NCBI GenBank assembly: GCA_007135935.1
Contig: SLIA01000310.1
Coordinates: 1 to 37,234 of the forward strand
Reading direction: 5' to 3'
Length of the DNA: 37,234 nucleotides
DNA from: Wenzhouxiangella sp.
GTDB lineage: Bacteria; Pseudomonadota; Gammaproteobacteria; Xanthomonadales; Wenzhouxiangellaceae
Of the stretch, positions 8,673 to 16,670 are shown piece after piece. Numbering within the stretch: position 1 is the stretch's first letter; every line of letters begins with the position of its first letter. The translations under genes were made by a program, and so were the position numbers. The notes below the pieces were generated by a model. It worked only from the letters and a program-made list of their open reading frames with translations, was not told the DNA's origin and ran no database searches.

Positions 8673-9894
8673 GCGGCCGGAAAAATCACTGGTCGTCGGA
8701 CTCGACATCGGGACGAGCAAGATCGTCGCCATCGTCGGTGAGATGCAGCCCGACGGTCAGGTCGAGGTGATCGGGCTGGGGTCGCATCCCTCGCGCGGGC
8801 TCAAGCGTGGGGTGGTGGTGGATATCGAGTCCACCGAGCAGTCCATTCAGCGTGCCGTGGAAGAGGCCGAGCTGATGGCCGACTGCGAGATCCACTCGGT
8901 TTTTGCCGGTATTGCCGGCAGCCACATCAGTTCGCTGAATTCGCACGGCGCGGTGGCCATTCGCGACAAGGAAGTGACCGACAGCGATGTCGAGCGCGTC
9001 CTCGAGTCGGCCCGCGCGGTGGCCATTCCGGCCGACCAGCGCATCCTGCACGTACTGCCGCAGGAATACGTGATTGACTCCACCGACGGCATTCGCCAGC
9101 CGGTGGGCATGTCCGGCGTGCGCCTGGAAGCGCGCGTGCACCTGGTCACCGCCGCGGTCAGCGCGGTGCAGAACGTGACCAAGTGCGTGGCGCGTTGCGG
9201 CCTGCAGGTCGATGACCTGATCCTGCAGCAGCTGGCTTCCAGCCATGCCGTGCTCAGCGATGACGAGAAGGATCTCGGCATCGGGCTGGTCGACATTGGC
9301 GCCGGCACCACCGACATCGCCGTGTTCACCGAGGGTGCCATCCGTTACACCGCCTGCATCCCGATTGCCGGCGACCTGGTGACCAACGACATCGCTGTGG
9401 CACTCAGGACGCCCACGGTGCATGCCGAGGAAATCAAGATCAAGTATGCCTGTGCGCTGGAGCAGCTGGCCAGTTCTGACGAGACCATCCAGGTGCCCAG
9501 CGTGGGCGACCGCCCCCATCGCCGTCTTGAGCGACAGACCCTGGCCCAGGTGGTCGAGGCACGCTACCGCGAGCTGTTCAACCACGTCCACAAGCAGCTT
9601 CGGCAATCGGGGTTCGAGTCGATGATCCCGGCCGGACTGGTGCTCACCGGTGGCGGCGCAAAGATGGAGGGCGTGGTCGAGCTGGCCGAGGAAATTCTGC
9701 ACATGCCGGTGCGCCTGGGCGCGCCGCAGCATGTCACCGGTTTGAGCGAGGTCGTCAACAACCAGATTCACGCCACCGGCGTCGGGCTGCTGATCTATGG
9801 CAGCCGCATGGACATGCCGCGTCACGGAGGACTCGGGCGCGGTGGAGAGAATCTCTGGAACCGGATCAAGAACTGGTTCCAGGGGGAGTTTTGA
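8665..9894 (+). CDS. ftsA: cell division protein FtsA (actin-like FtsZ membrane tether)
   Basis: A 409-aa actin-fold ATPase (E. coli 420 aa) that anchors FtsZ polymers to the inner membrane and recruits later division proteins. The phosphate-1 loop VGLDIGTSKIVAIVGE is at about residues 10-25, the 1C domain contains VFAGIAGSHISS, and the phosphate-2 and adenosine motifs LVDIGAGTTDIAVF and GLVLTGGGAKMEG follow. The C-terminus ends NLWNRIKNWFQGEF, an amphipathic helix matching the FtsA membrane-targeting sequence. The ATG at 8665 has GGGAGAAGA just upstream and overlaps ftsQ. An earlier in-frame ATG at 8614 has no family support. Confidence 0.96.
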   Translation: MAKRPEKSLVVGLDIGTSKIVAIVGEMQPDGQVEVIGLGSHPSRGLKRGVVVDIESTEQSIQRAVEEAELMADCEIHSVFAGIAGSHISSLNSHGAVAIRDKEVTDSDVERVLESARAVAIPADQRILHVLPQEYVIDSTDGIRQPVGMSGVRLEARVHLVTAAVSAVQNVTKCVARCGLQVDDLILQQLASSHAVLSDDEKDLGIGLVDIGAGTTDIAVFTEGAIRYTACIPIAGDLVTNDIAVALRTPTVHAEEIKIKYACALEQLASSDETIQVPSVGDRPHRRLERQTLAQVVEARYRELFNHVHKQLRQSGFESMIPAGLVLTGGGAKMEGVVELAEEILHMPVRLGAPQHVTGLSEVVNNQIHATGVGLLIYGSRMDMPRHGGLGRGGENLWNRIKNWFQGEF

Positions 9895-9923
9895 GGTCGA
9901 TGTGCCTCTGCAAGGCAGGGAGC

Positions 9924-9955
9924 GGCACGAAGCGTCCGACAAGAAGACGCGTGCC
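9924..9955 (+). other. bulged stem-loop in the ftsA-ftsZ gap
   Basis: In the 116-nt gap between ftsA and ftsZ, GGCACG (9924-9929) pairs with CGTGCC (9950-9955) and CGTC (9933-9936) pairs with GACG (9946-9949). This gives a 10-bp stem with a 3-nt bulge (aag) and a 9-nt loop. No U-tract follows, so it does not look like an intrinsic terminator. It could be an mRNA processing or stability element in the ftsZ leader; that role is inference. Confidence 0.5.
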
Positions 9956-9995
9956 GTATCCCATTTTTCAAACGTGTTGATCGTTATGGCGAGTG

Positions 9996-10002
9996 AAAGG
10001 AG
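9996..10002 (+). promoter_or_regulatory. strong ftsZ ribosome binding site
   Basis: AAAGGAG lies 8 nt before the ATG at 10011 and is the strongest Shine-Dalgarno match among the dcw genes here, as expected for the most abundant division protein. It decides the ftsZ start in favour of MPFEVIENY over an in-frame GTG at 9993, which lies upstream of this site. Confidence 0.8.
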
Positions 10003-10010
10003 AGACTGTT

Positions 10011-11162
10011 ATGCCTTTTGAAGTGATTGAAAATTACACACCCGGAGCGACCATCAAGGTCGTGGGTATCGGTGGGGGCGGCGGCAACGCCGTCAACCAG
10101 ATGGTGGAATCGGCAATCGAAGGCGTGGATTTCATCTGCGTCAATACCGACTCCCAGGCGCTGCGCAACTTTTCCGGCAAGACCACCTTGCAGATCGGAT
10201 CGAGCGTGACCAAGGGCCTGGGTGCCGGTGCCAATCCCGAAGTCGGACGTCAGTCGGCGCTGGAGGATCGTGATCGCATCTGCGAGATGCTCGAAGGCTG
10301 CGACATGGTTTTCCTGACCGCCGGCATGGGTGGCGGCACCGGTACCGGCGCCATTCCCGTGGTTGCCCAGACCGCCAAGGAAATGGGCATCCTGACCGTG
10401 GCTGTGGTGACCCGTCCGTTCCCCTTCGAGGGACAGCGTCGCCTGGCCGTCGCCCAGCAGGGCATCGACGAGCTGGCCCATCATGTCGATTCCCTGATCA
10501 CCATCCCCAACGCCAAGCTGCTGAGCGTGCTGGGCTCGGAAGTGACCCTGCTCGACGCCTTCAAGTCCGCCAACCAGGTGCTGTCCGGCGCGGTGCAGGG
10601 CATTGCCGAGCTGATCACGCGTCCGGGCCTGATCAACGTCGACTTTGCCGACGTGCGTACGGTCATGAGCGAGATGGGCATGGCGATGATGGGGGCCGGA
10701 TCGGCCCGCGGCGAAGACCGCGCCCTGATGGCCGCCCAGGCCGCCATCGGCTCGCCGTTGCTCGAGGACGTCGACCTCAACGGTGCCTGCGGCATTCTGG
10801 TCAACGTCACCGCCGGCATGACGCTGAGCATGAAGGAGTTCGAAGAGGTCGGTACGACCGTGGCCGATCTGGCCAGCGACGATGCCACGGTGGTCATGGG
10901 TACGGTGATTGATCCCGACATGAGCGACGATCTGCGCGTGACGGTGGTGGCCACCGGGCTGGGCGAGAAGCGGCCCAAGCGCCAGGAAAAGCCGATGAAG
11001 CTGATTCGCACCGGCACCGACAACGAGCCCTTCACGGCGACCGAGAGCGATGAGCCGGCTGCCCAGCAGGACAACCGGGGCGAGAGCAAGAAGTCGTACG
11101 GCGAGCAGAAGGAACTCGATTACCTCGATATTCCGGCGTTTCTGCGCAACCAGGCCGACTGA
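10011..11162 (+). CDS. ftsZ: cell division protein FtsZ (bacterial tubulin)
   Basis: A 383-aa tubulin-family GTPase, the same length as E. coli FtsZ, that polymerises into the Z-ring at midcell. The nucleotide-binding VVGIGGGGGNAVNQM is at about residues 18-31, the tubulin signature GGGTGTG at 107-113, and the T7-loop region contains NVDFADVRTVM. After a variable acidic and polar linker (about residues 320-365) the protein ends with the conserved tail DYLDIPAFLRNQAD, which binds FtsA and ZipA. The start is fixed by the AAAGGAG site 8 nt upstream. It is separated from ftsA by 116 nt, so an extra promoter or processing site is possible. Confidence 0.98.
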   Translation: MPFEVIENYTPGATIKVVGIGGGGGNAVNQMVESAIEGVDFICVNTDSQALRNFSGKTTLQIGSSVTKGLGAGANPEVGRQSALEDRDRICEMLEGCDMVFLTAGMGGGTGTGAIPVVAQTAKEMGILTVAVVTRPFPFEGQRRLAVAQQGIDELAHHVDSLITIPNAKLLSVLGSEVTLLDAFKSANQVLSGAVQGIAELITRPGLINVDFADVRTVMSEMGMAMMGAGSARGEDRALMAAQAAIGSPLLEDVDLNGACGILVNVTAGMTLSMKEFEEVGTTVADLASDDATVVMGTVIDPDMSDDLRVTVVATGLGEKRPKRQEKPMKLIRTGTDNEPFTATESDEPAAQQDNRGESKKSYGEQKELDYLDIPAFLRNQAD

Positions 11163-11168
11163 AGCCCG

Positions 11169-11187
11169 ACGCCCCCGAATGGGGCGT
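11169..11187 (+). other. first stem-loop after ftsZ
   Basis: ACGCCCC (11169-11175) and GGGGCGT (11181-11187) form a perfect 7-bp GC-rich stem with a 5-nt loop, starting 7 nt after the ftsZ stop. No U-tract follows. It probably shields the 3' end of ftsZ mRNA or takes part in partial termination; the role is inferred. Confidence 0.55.
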
Positions 11188-11210
11188 GTCGGAGACCGGC
11201 GGGCCGGGCA

Positions 11211-11258
11211 ACCGGCCGGCACCGCCTCGTTCTCGCCATCGAGGCGGTGCCGGTCGGT
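11211..11258 (+). other. long 19-bp stem-loop in the ftsZ-lpxC gap
   Basis: The arms 11211-11229 and 11240-11258 are complementary over 19 positions, 18 Watson-Crick pairs plus one G-U pair, with a 10-nt loop. The core is GGCACCGCCTCG against CGAGGCGGTGCC. The sequence after it (gacaaaggag) has no T run, so it is not a classical intrinsic terminator. The strength of the stem and its place between ftsZ and the lpxC promoter suggest a transcript-end stabiliser or a factor-dependent terminator. Confidence 0.65.
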
Positions 11259-11312
11259 GACAAAGGAGTGACAAGGTGTGTTGTTCTTGCGCAACAAGTG
11301 TGGTCAAAACGA

Positions 11313-11330
11313 CGAAAAAGTGCTTTTTCG
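11313..11330. promoter_or_regulatory. 18-bp palindrome upstream of lpxC (possible operator)
   Basis: CGAAAAAG-TG-CTTTTTCG is a perfect inverted repeat of two 8-bp arms with a 2-nt centre. It ends 13 bp before the first base of the candidate lpxC -10 extension, so it covers the -35 area of that promoter. This position suits a repressor or activator site, or a weak hairpin. No known regulator is recognised. Confidence 0.45.
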
Positions 11331-11343
11331 CGACGAATTCCTG

Positions 11344-11352
11344 TGCTAGACT
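11344..11352 (+). promoter_or_regulatory. candidate extended -10 promoter of lpxC
   Basis: TGCTAGACT contains an extended -10 (TG, one base, then TAGACT, 4 of 6 matches to TATAAT) ending 30 bp before the lpxC GTG. The -35 region is poor (T-rich), which fits an extended -10 promoter. lpxC having its own promoter after the ftsZ hairpins matches the common situation in gammaproteobacteria, but this site is a prediction. Confidence 0.4.
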
Positions 11353-11382
11353 TCGTCGCGACTACCAGCATTTGGCTACAAA

Positions 11383-12297
11383 GTGATCAAGCAAAGAACA
11401 CTGAAGAATGTCATTCGTGCCACGGGCGTGGGCATGCACACCGGTGAAAAGGTGCTGATGACCTTGCGTCCGGCACCAGTAAATACCGGAATCGTGTTTC
11501 GTCGCGTCGATCTCGACCCGGTTGTCGAGATCAAGGCCGAACCGCACCGCGTAGGCGATACTGCCCTGTCGACCACCATGGTGGACGACAGCGGGGTGCG
11601 CGTAGCCACCATCGAACATCTCATGTCGGCCCTGGCCGGGCTGGGGATCGACAATCTGTATGTCGACCTCAGTGCCTCGGAGGTGCCGATCATGGATGGC
11701 AGCGCCGGTCCCTTCGCCTTCCTGGTGCAATCGGCCGGCATTGCCGAACAGAATGCGGCCAAGCGTTTCATCAAGGTTCTCAAGCCGGTCGAAGTGCATG
11801 ACGGCGACCGCTGGGTGCGTTTCGAGCCCTACGACGGCTTTCGCGTCAAGTTCACCATAGAATTCGATCACCCGGTCATTCGCTCGCATTCCTGCAAGGC
11901 CGATATCGACTTCTCCACGACCTCCTACCTCAAGGAGGTGGCTCGCGCGCGCACATTCGGGTTCATGCGCGACATCGAATATCTCCGTCAGCGCAACCTG
12001 GTGCTCGGTGGCAGCCTCGACAATGCCGTCGTGCTCGACGACTACCGGGTGCTCAACGAGAACGGTCTGCGCTACGACGACGAGTTCGTCAAGCACAAGG
12101 TGCTCGATGCCATCGGCGATCTCTACCTGCTGGGGCGCAACCCCATCGGCATTTTCACCGGTCACAAGTCCGGGCACGAGCTCAACAATCAGCTCCTGCG
12201 CACCCTGCTGGCCGACGAGACGGCCTGGGAAGAGGTGACCTATGAAGACGATGCGCATGCACCGATCTCCTACGTCCAGCCGGCCCAGGCCGTGTAA
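11383..12297 (+). CDS. lpxC: UDP-3-O-acyl-N-acetylglucosamine deacetylase LpxC
   Basis: A 304-aa zinc enzyme (E. coli 305 aa) that catalyses the committed, regulated step of lipid A synthesis in the cytoplasm. The start is GTG, giving MIKQRTLKN, which matches the family N-terminus. The zinc ligands fall at the E. coli positions: His79 (TIEHLMSAL), His238 and Asp242 ([10 protein letters not shown]). His265 of HKSGHELNN is also conserved, and [12 protein letters not shown] carries the catalytic Glu region. The gene follows ftsZ after a 220-nt gap rich in hairpins and ends just before a U-tract terminator. E. coli LpxC is degraded by FtsH; whether that applies here cannot be told from this sequence. 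Confidence 0.97.
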   Translation: MIKQRTLKNVIRATGVGMHTGEKVLMTLRPAPVNTGIVFRRVDLDPVVEIKAEPHRVGDTALSTTMVDDSGVRVATIEHLMSALAGLGIDNLYVDLSASEVPIMDGSAGPFAFLVQSAGIAEQNAAKRFIKVLKPVEVHDGDRWVRFEPYDGFRVKFTIEFDHPVIRSHSCKADIDFSTTSYLKEVARARTFGFMRDIEYLRQRNLVLGGSLDNAVVLDDYRVLNENGLRYDDEFVKHKVLDAIGDLYLLGRNPIGIFTGHKSGHELNNQLLRTLLADETAWEEVTYEDDAHAPISYVQPAQAV

Positions 12298-12333
12298 TTC
12301 GGTCACTCGGCCGGTCTCTGGTTGAAGGATCTT

Positions 12334-12363
12334 GCCCCGGCTTCGCGCCGGGGCTTTCTTTTT
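12334..12363 (+). terminator. Rho-independent terminator after lpxC
   Basis: GCCCCGGC (12334-12341) and GCCGGGGC (12347-12354) form a perfect 8-bp stem with loop TTCGC, followed at once by TTTCTTTTT (12355-12363). It closes the dcw-lpxC transcript. The opposite strand lacks a U-tract, so it should work only for plus-strand transcription. Its tail touches the dciA stop codon. Confidence 0.9.
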
Positions 12364-12689
12364 CAGGGCTGGTTCGGGCTCTTTGGCAGGCGTTCGGCGA
12401 CGATGACGCGGGTCCGCTTGAGCGGCTCGGGCAGGTGGCGGTTGGCCTCGGCCAACAGGGATTGTGCCACCAGGCGCGCCTTGCTGGCCCACGCCGGGCT
12501 GGCTGCGGCCAGCACCAGGCAGTCACCCTCGATGCAGGCCACCTGGATCATACCGCGCGCCGACTCGGGCAGAGCCGGCTGAATGGCCCGGTCCAGCTCC
12601 TCGAACAGCCGCCCGGCCTTGAGCAGGGCATTGAGCCGCCGGTCGTCGCCGGCCACTTGTTCCAGGCTTCGCTCGGATTTCTTTTCCAT
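12363..12689 (-). CDS. dciA: DUF721 / DciA-family protein (predicted DnaB helicase operator)
   Basis: A 108-aa protein with the DUF721 pattern: a charged N-terminus, then a compact domain with MIQVACIEGDCLVLAAASPAWASKARL and a C-terminal LKRTRVIV strand. DUF721 proteins are DciA, which loads the replicative helicase DnaB in bacteria lacking DnaC. The place between lpxC and secA is typical in Pseudomonas and Xanthomonas relatives, where E. coli has secM instead. The gene is convergent with lpxC and divergent from secA. The ATG at 12689 has no Shine-Dalgarno and lies about 7 nt after a -10-like TACCAT, so its mRNA may be leaderless. Confidence 0.85.
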   Translation of the reverse strand: MEKKSERSLEQVAGDDRRLNALLKAGRLFEELDRAIQPALPESARGMIQVACIEGDCLVLAAASPAWASKARLVAQSLLAEANRHLPEPLKRTRVIVAERLPKSPNQP

Positions 12690-12695
12690 TGGTCA

Positions 12696-12701
12696 ATGGT
12701 A
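12696..12701 (-). promoter_or_regulatory. candidate -10 box of dciA (leaderless start)
   Basis: On the minus strand TACCAT sits within GCGCTACCATTG and ends 6 nt before the dciA ATG, so the expected transcription start is the A of the ATG. The same 12-mer occurs at 28688-28699, ahead of the hybrid kinase. No convincing -35 was found. Confidence 0.4.
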
Positions 12702-12718
12702 GCGCAAGCTTGTCGGTG

Positions 12719-12803
12719 AGGGACCAGGGACCAGGGACCAGGTTGGACTGCCACCGACCACTGACTTCCGACCTTCCCCATTCACCCATTCACCCATTCA
12801 CCC
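12719..12803. repeat. short tandem repeats in the dciA-secA gap
   Basis: Two short arrays lie in the 242-nt gap between the divergent dciA and secA: about 3.4 copies of the 7-mer AGGGACC (12719-12742) and three copies of the 8-mer CCATTCAC (12778-12801). The rest of the gap is C-rich and shows no open reading frame that I believe. Such arrays may vary in copy number and so alter spacing upstream of secA. Confidence 0.75.
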
Positions 12804-12845
12804 GTCGACTCGTCGACCCGTTCCTCCGGAACCCGCCTTTCACGC

Positions 12846-12851
12846 TACAAT
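12846..12851 (+). promoter_or_regulatory. candidate secA -10 box
   Basis: TACAAT (5 of 6 matches to TATAAT) within CGCTACAATGGC lies 80 bp before the secA ATG. The -35 region has no good TTGACA match. It resembles the GCTACCATTG context seen upstream of dciA and of the hybrid kinase. A leader of about 70 nt would result. Confidence 0.4.
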
Positions 12852-12931
12852 GGCAGGCTGTCCTTGCAGCACCTTTTCGCTGTCCCCATTTACAACAATC
12901 AGCTAGCGAATAACCAACGAACGGACTCCGT

Positions 12932-15658
12932 ATGCTCAAAGCCCTGATCACCAAGGTCGTCGGCAGCCGCAACGAACGGCTGGTCAAGCGCCTGCAAAAG
13001 GATGTCGAGGCGATCAATGCCCTCGAACCCGAATTCCAGAATCTCTCCGATGACGAGCTGCGCGCCAAGACCGAAGAGTTTCGCAAGCGCCACGCCGACG
13101 GCACCAGCCTCGACGAGTTGCTGCCGGAGGCCTTTGCGGCGACGCGCGAAGCCTCCGTTCGTACCATGGGAATGCGCCATTTCGACGTTCAGCTTATCGG
13201 CGGCATGGTGCTGCATCAGGGCAAGATCGCCGAGATGAAGACCGGCGAGGGCAAGACGCTGGTCGCCACGCTGGCCGTCTACCTCAACGCCATTGCCGAC
13301 AAGGGCGTGCATGTGGTCACGGTCAACGACTATCTCGCCCGCCGTGACGCCGAATGGATGAAGCCCATCTACGACGCCCTGGGCCTGACCGTCGGTGTTT
13401 CCGTGCCGGGCATGACGCCCGACGCCAAGCGCGAGGCGTATGCCGCCGATGTGACCTACGGCACCAACAACGAATTCGGATTCGACTACCTGCGCGACAA
13501 CATGGCGTTTTCGCTCGAGCAGCGCGTGCAGCGCGGGCGCGCGTTCGCGATTGTCGACGAGGTCGACTCGATTCTCATCGACGAGGCGCGCACACCGCTG
13601 ATCATCTCCGGTCCGACCGACGAGGGCCCGGACATCTATCTGAAGATGAATCGCATTGTTCCCGCGCTCGAGCCTCAGGAGGAGGAAGAGGGTCCTGGCG
13701 ATTTCACCATCGACGAGAAGACCAAGCAGGTCTACCTGACCGAGGAAGGGATGGCCAAGACCGAGCGTCTGCTGGCACAGGCCGGACTGCTCGAGGCCGA
13801 CGACAGCCTCTACAATGCCAACAACCTGGGCCTGATGCACACCCTCAATGCCTCGCTGCGCGCGCATCACCTGTTTGCCAGGGACGTCGATTACATCGTG
13901 CGTGACGGCGAGGTGGTCATCGTCGACGAGTTCACCGGCCGTACCCTGCCGGGCCGGCGCTGGTCGGAAGGGCTGCACCAGGCCGTTGAGGCCAAGGAAG
14001 GGGTGCCGATTCAGCGCGAGAACCAGACCCTGGCCTCGATCACCTTCCAGAACTACTTCCGGCTCTACGAGAAGTTGTCCGGGATGACCGGTACGGCCGA
14101 TACCGAGGCCTACGAGTTCCAGAGCATTTACGGTCTGGAGGTGGTCGTGATTCCGACCCACCGGCCGATGGTGCGTGAGGATCATCCCGACCTGGTGTTT
14201 TTGACCAAGCAGCAGAAGTTCGATGCCATCGTGGCCGATATCAAGGAGCGGGTGGCCAACGGCCAGCCCGTGCTGGTCGGGACCACCTCGATCGAGAATT
14301 CCGAGCTGATTTCGAAGGAACTGAAGAAATCCGATATTCCTCACGAGGTGCTCAACGCCAAGCAGCACGAGCGCGAGGCGCACATCATCGAGCAGGCCGG
14401 CCGCCCGGGCTCGGTCACCATCGCCACCAACATGGCCGGCCGCGGTACCGATATCGTGCTCGGCGGCAATCTCGACGCCGAACTGGCCGAGCTCGGCGAG
14501 AACGCATCGGAGGAGGATCGTCGCAAGGTCAAGGAAGCGTGGCAGAAGCGCCACGACGCGGTCATCGAAGCCGGTGGACTGCATATCATCGGCACCGAAC
14601 GCCACGAGTCGCGCCGCATCGACAACCAGTTGCGCGGCCGTGCCGGCCGTCAGGGCGATCCCGGCTCCAGCCGGTTCTACCTGTCGCTCGAAGACAATCT
14701 CATGCGCATTTTCGCCTCCGAGCGCATGGGCAACATGATGGCCAAGCTGGGCATGAAGGATGGCGAGGCCATCGAACATCCCTGGGTGACGCGGGCGATC
14801 GAGAACGCCCAGCGCAAGGTCGAGGCTCACAACTTCGATCTGAGAAAACACCTGCTGGACTTCGACGACGTCGCCAACGACCAGCGGCGGGTGATCTATA
14901 CCCAGCGCAACGAATTGATGGAGGCCGACGACATCAAGGACACCATCGATTCGGTGCGAGAAGAGGTGTTCGACGACCTCATCAGCCAGTTTGTGCCGCC
15001 CGAGTCGATCGACGAGATGTGGGATCCGGAAGGCCTGGAGCGGGCGCTCGGTGGCGATTTCGGCATCGAGGTGCCGGTGCGCCAGTGGCTGGACGAAGAT
15101 GCCGATCTTGACGAGTCCGGTCTGCGCGAAAAGATCATGGAAAAGGTCAATGCCCACTTCGAAGCCAAGGAGGAGATGACCGGTTCGGAGGTCATGCGCC
15201 AGTTCGAGAAGGCATTGATGCTCAGCATCCTCGACCAGCAGTGGAAGGAGCACCTGGCGAGCATGGACTACCTGCGGCGCGGCATCAACCTGCGTGCGTT
15301 TGCCCAGAAGAAGCCACAGCAGGAGTTCAAGCGCGAAGGCTTCGAGATGTTCACCGCCATGCTCGATACCATGAAGCACGAGGTGATGAAGGGGCTGGCC
15401 AGGGTGCGCATCCGCAGCGAGGACGATGTCGAGGCGGTCGACCAGCAGCGCCGGCGCGAGGCGCCGATGCAGTTCCAGCACGCCGAGGCCCAGTCGGCCA
15501 CCGCCGGCGGTCCGGGTAGCGCCGACGATCAGCGCGGGCGCGGCGAGGATCTCAAGCCGGACACCTTCGTGCGCGAGGGGCGCAAGGTCGGCCGCAACGA
15601 GCCGTGCCCCTGTGGGTCGGGCAAGAAATACAAGCAATGTCACGGCAAGCTGGGATGA
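12932..15658 (+). CDS. secA: preprotein translocase ATPase SecA
   Basis: A 908-aa motor ATPase (E. coli 901 aa) that pushes preproteins through SecYEG. Walker [10 protein letters not shown] is at about residues 102-110, followed by [12 protein letters not shown], the [19 protein letters not shown] helicase motif, [14 protein letters not shown], and the [19 protein letters not shown] motor-domain motif. The helical scaffold and wing domains follow. The C-terminus carries the [13 protein letters not shown] zinc motif (CxCx8CH) that binds SecB and ribosomes. There is no secM upstream, so the SecM arrest control known in E. coli is not expected. Prediction of mutT next to secA matches E. coli order. 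Confidence 0.98.
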   Translation: MLKALITKVVGSRNERLVKRLQKDVEAINALEPEFQNLSDDELRAKTEEFRKRHADGTSLDELLPEAFAATREASVRTMGMRHFDVQLIGGMVLHQGKIAEMKTGEGKTLVATLAVYLNAIADKGVHVVTVNDYLARRDAEWMKPIYDALGLTVGVSVPGMTPDAKREAYAADVTYGTNNEFGFDYLRDNMAFSLEQRVQRGRAFAIVDEVDSILIDEARTPLIISGPTDEGPDIYLKMNRIVPALEPQEEEEGPGDFTIDEKTKQVYLTEEGMAKTERLLAQAGLLEADDSLYNANNLGLMHTLNASLRAHHLFARDVDYIVRDGEVVIVDEFTGRTLPGRRWSEGLHQAVEAKEGVPIQRENQTLASITFQNYFRLYEKLSGMTGTADTEAYEFQSIYGLEVVVIPTHRPMVREDHPDLVFLTKQQKFDAIVADIKERVANGQPVLVGTTSIENSELISKELKKSDIPHEVLNAKQHEREAHIIEQAGRPGSVTIATNMAGRGTDIVLGGNLDAELAELGENASEEDRRKVKEAWQKRHDAVIEAGGLHIIGTERHESRRIDNQLRGRAGRQGDPGSSRFYLSLEDNLMRIFASERMGNMMAKLGMKDGEAIEHPWVTRAIENAQRKVEAHNFDLRKHLLDFDDVANDQRRVIYTQRNELMEADDIKDTIDSVREEVFDDLISQFVPPESIDEMWDPEGLERALGGDFGIEVPVRQWLDEDADLDESGLREKIMEKVNAHFEAKEEMTGSEVMRQFEKALMLSILDQQWKEHLASMDYLRRGINLRAFAQKKPQQEFKREGFEMFTAMLDTMKHEVMKGLARVRIRSEDDVEAVDQQRRREAPMQFQHAEAQSATAGGPGSADDQRGRGEDLKPDTFVREGRKVGRNEPCPCGSGKKYKQCHGKLG

Positions 15659-15668
15659 ATCGGCGGGT

Positions 15669-15689
15669 CGTGAGCCGTGAGCCGTGAGA
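15669..15689. repeat. three 7-bp CGTGAGC repeats between secA and the Nudix gene
   Basis: CGTGAGC-CGTGAGC-CGTGAGA is a tandem of three 7-mers beginning 11 nt after the secA stop. The GTG start of the downstream Nudix/ThiE-like gene lies in the second unit, so each unit offers a potential GTG, in different frames. The repeat overlaps the likely ribosome-binding region. Confidence 0.7.
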
Positions 15690-16669
15690 CCCTGACCGGA
15701 TCGCCCGCGACCATTGAGCATCCGGCCCGAATCCGGGTCGCGGCCGGGGTGATTCGGGACCGCTCCGGCAATATTCTGCTAAGCCAGCGCCCCGCGGGCA
15801 AACACCTGGCCGGCACCTGGGAGTTCCCCGGTGGCAAATGCGATGCCGATGAAAGTGCCGCCCAGGCGCTGATCCGGGAGCTCGACGAGGAGCTCGGGAT
15901 CCAGGTCGAATCGGCCGCTCCTCTGCTGGCCTTGACCCATGCCTACCCCGAACGCACGGTCCAGTTGATCCTGATGGAAGTGGCTGCCTACCGCGGGCAT
16001 GCGCATGGGCGCGAGGGGCAGGCCCTGCGCTGGGTGGCTGCGCATGAACTCGATGCGCTGGAGATGCCGGCTGCCGACCGCCCCATCGTCAAGGCCCTTT
16101 CGATCGATCCGCGCTACGCCATTACGCCGGATCCGGCCGACCTGGGTGGGCCAAGCGGTCTGCTGGAGTGGGCCGATACGGCTTTCGCCGCCGGCCATCG
16201 GCTGATGCAGTTGCGAGCCCACAGCCTGGGCTCGGCGGCCTTGACCGACCTGGCCGGTCGCTTCGGCGCGCTGGCCCGCCGTCACGGCGCGCAATGGCTG
16301 CTCAATGGGCCGCCGGAACTGGCACTGGAGCTCGGGGCAGACGGCGTTCACCTGACCGGCAGGGCGCTTGCCGAGACCGGCACACGGCCACTGCCCGAGG
16401 ATCGATTGGTCATGGCTTCTTGTCACGACCGCCACGATCTGGCCCAGGCCGGTCGCATCGGGGCTGACCTGGTCTGTCTGTCGCCGGTCGGGAATACCGG
16501 CTCGCACCCCGACGCCGCCCCGATGGGTTGGGCCGGACTGCAGGCGCTGATTCGCCATGCCCCGTTGCCCGTGTTTGCGCTTGGCGGCATGGCGCCGGAC
16601 GATCTCGATCAGGCCCGTCGCCACGGTGCCTTCGGGGTAGCCGGCATTTCCGCCTTTGCCGGAACCTGA
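15677..16669 (+). CDS. Nudix hydrolase fused to a ThiE/TenI-like domain (MutT-type)
   Basis: A 330-aa two-domain protein. Residues 18-145 are a Nudix hydrolase: the Nudix box fits GX5EX7REUXEEXGU exactly from Gly53 to Ile75 (E59, R67, E68, E71, E72). This is the MutT type, which removes 8-oxo-dGTP from the nucleotide pool and follows secA in E. coli too. Residues 150-330 resemble thiamine-phosphate synthase/TenI: LMQLRAH, ELGADGVHL, IGADLVCLSPV and FALGGM. The thiamine-phosphate synthase LINDR motif is reduced to LLNG and the TxTK diphosphate loop is not intact, so synthase activity is doubtful. The fusion is known in other gammaproteobacteria. The GTG start is in a 7-mer repeat and uncertain. 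Confidence 0.88.
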   Translation: MSRETLTGSPATIEHPARIRVAAGVIRDRSGNILLSQRPAGKHLAGTWEFPGGKCDADESAAQALIRELDEELGIQVESAAPLLALTHAYPERTVQLILMEVAAYRGHAHGREGQALRWVAAHELDALEMPAADRPIVKALSIDPRYAITPDPADLGGPSGLLEWADTAFAAGHRLMQLRAHSLGSAALTDLAGRFGALARRHGAQWLLNGPPELALELGADGVHLTGRALAETGTRPLPEDRLVMASCHDRHDLAQAGRIGADLVCLSPVGNTGSHPDAAPMGWAGLQALIRHAPLPVFALGGMAPDDLDQARRHGAFGVAGISAFAGT

Positions 16670-16670
16670 C

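Noticed and set aside
11211-11258. An intrinsic terminator after ftsZ
   Set aside because: The stem is strong but no T-run follows on either strand, so it is listed only as a stem-loop.
12899-15721. A 940-codon open frame on the minus strand opposite secA
   Set aside because: It is rich in His, Gly and Arg, has no recognisable domain, and mirrors the third-position GC bias of secA, which is certain on the plus strand.
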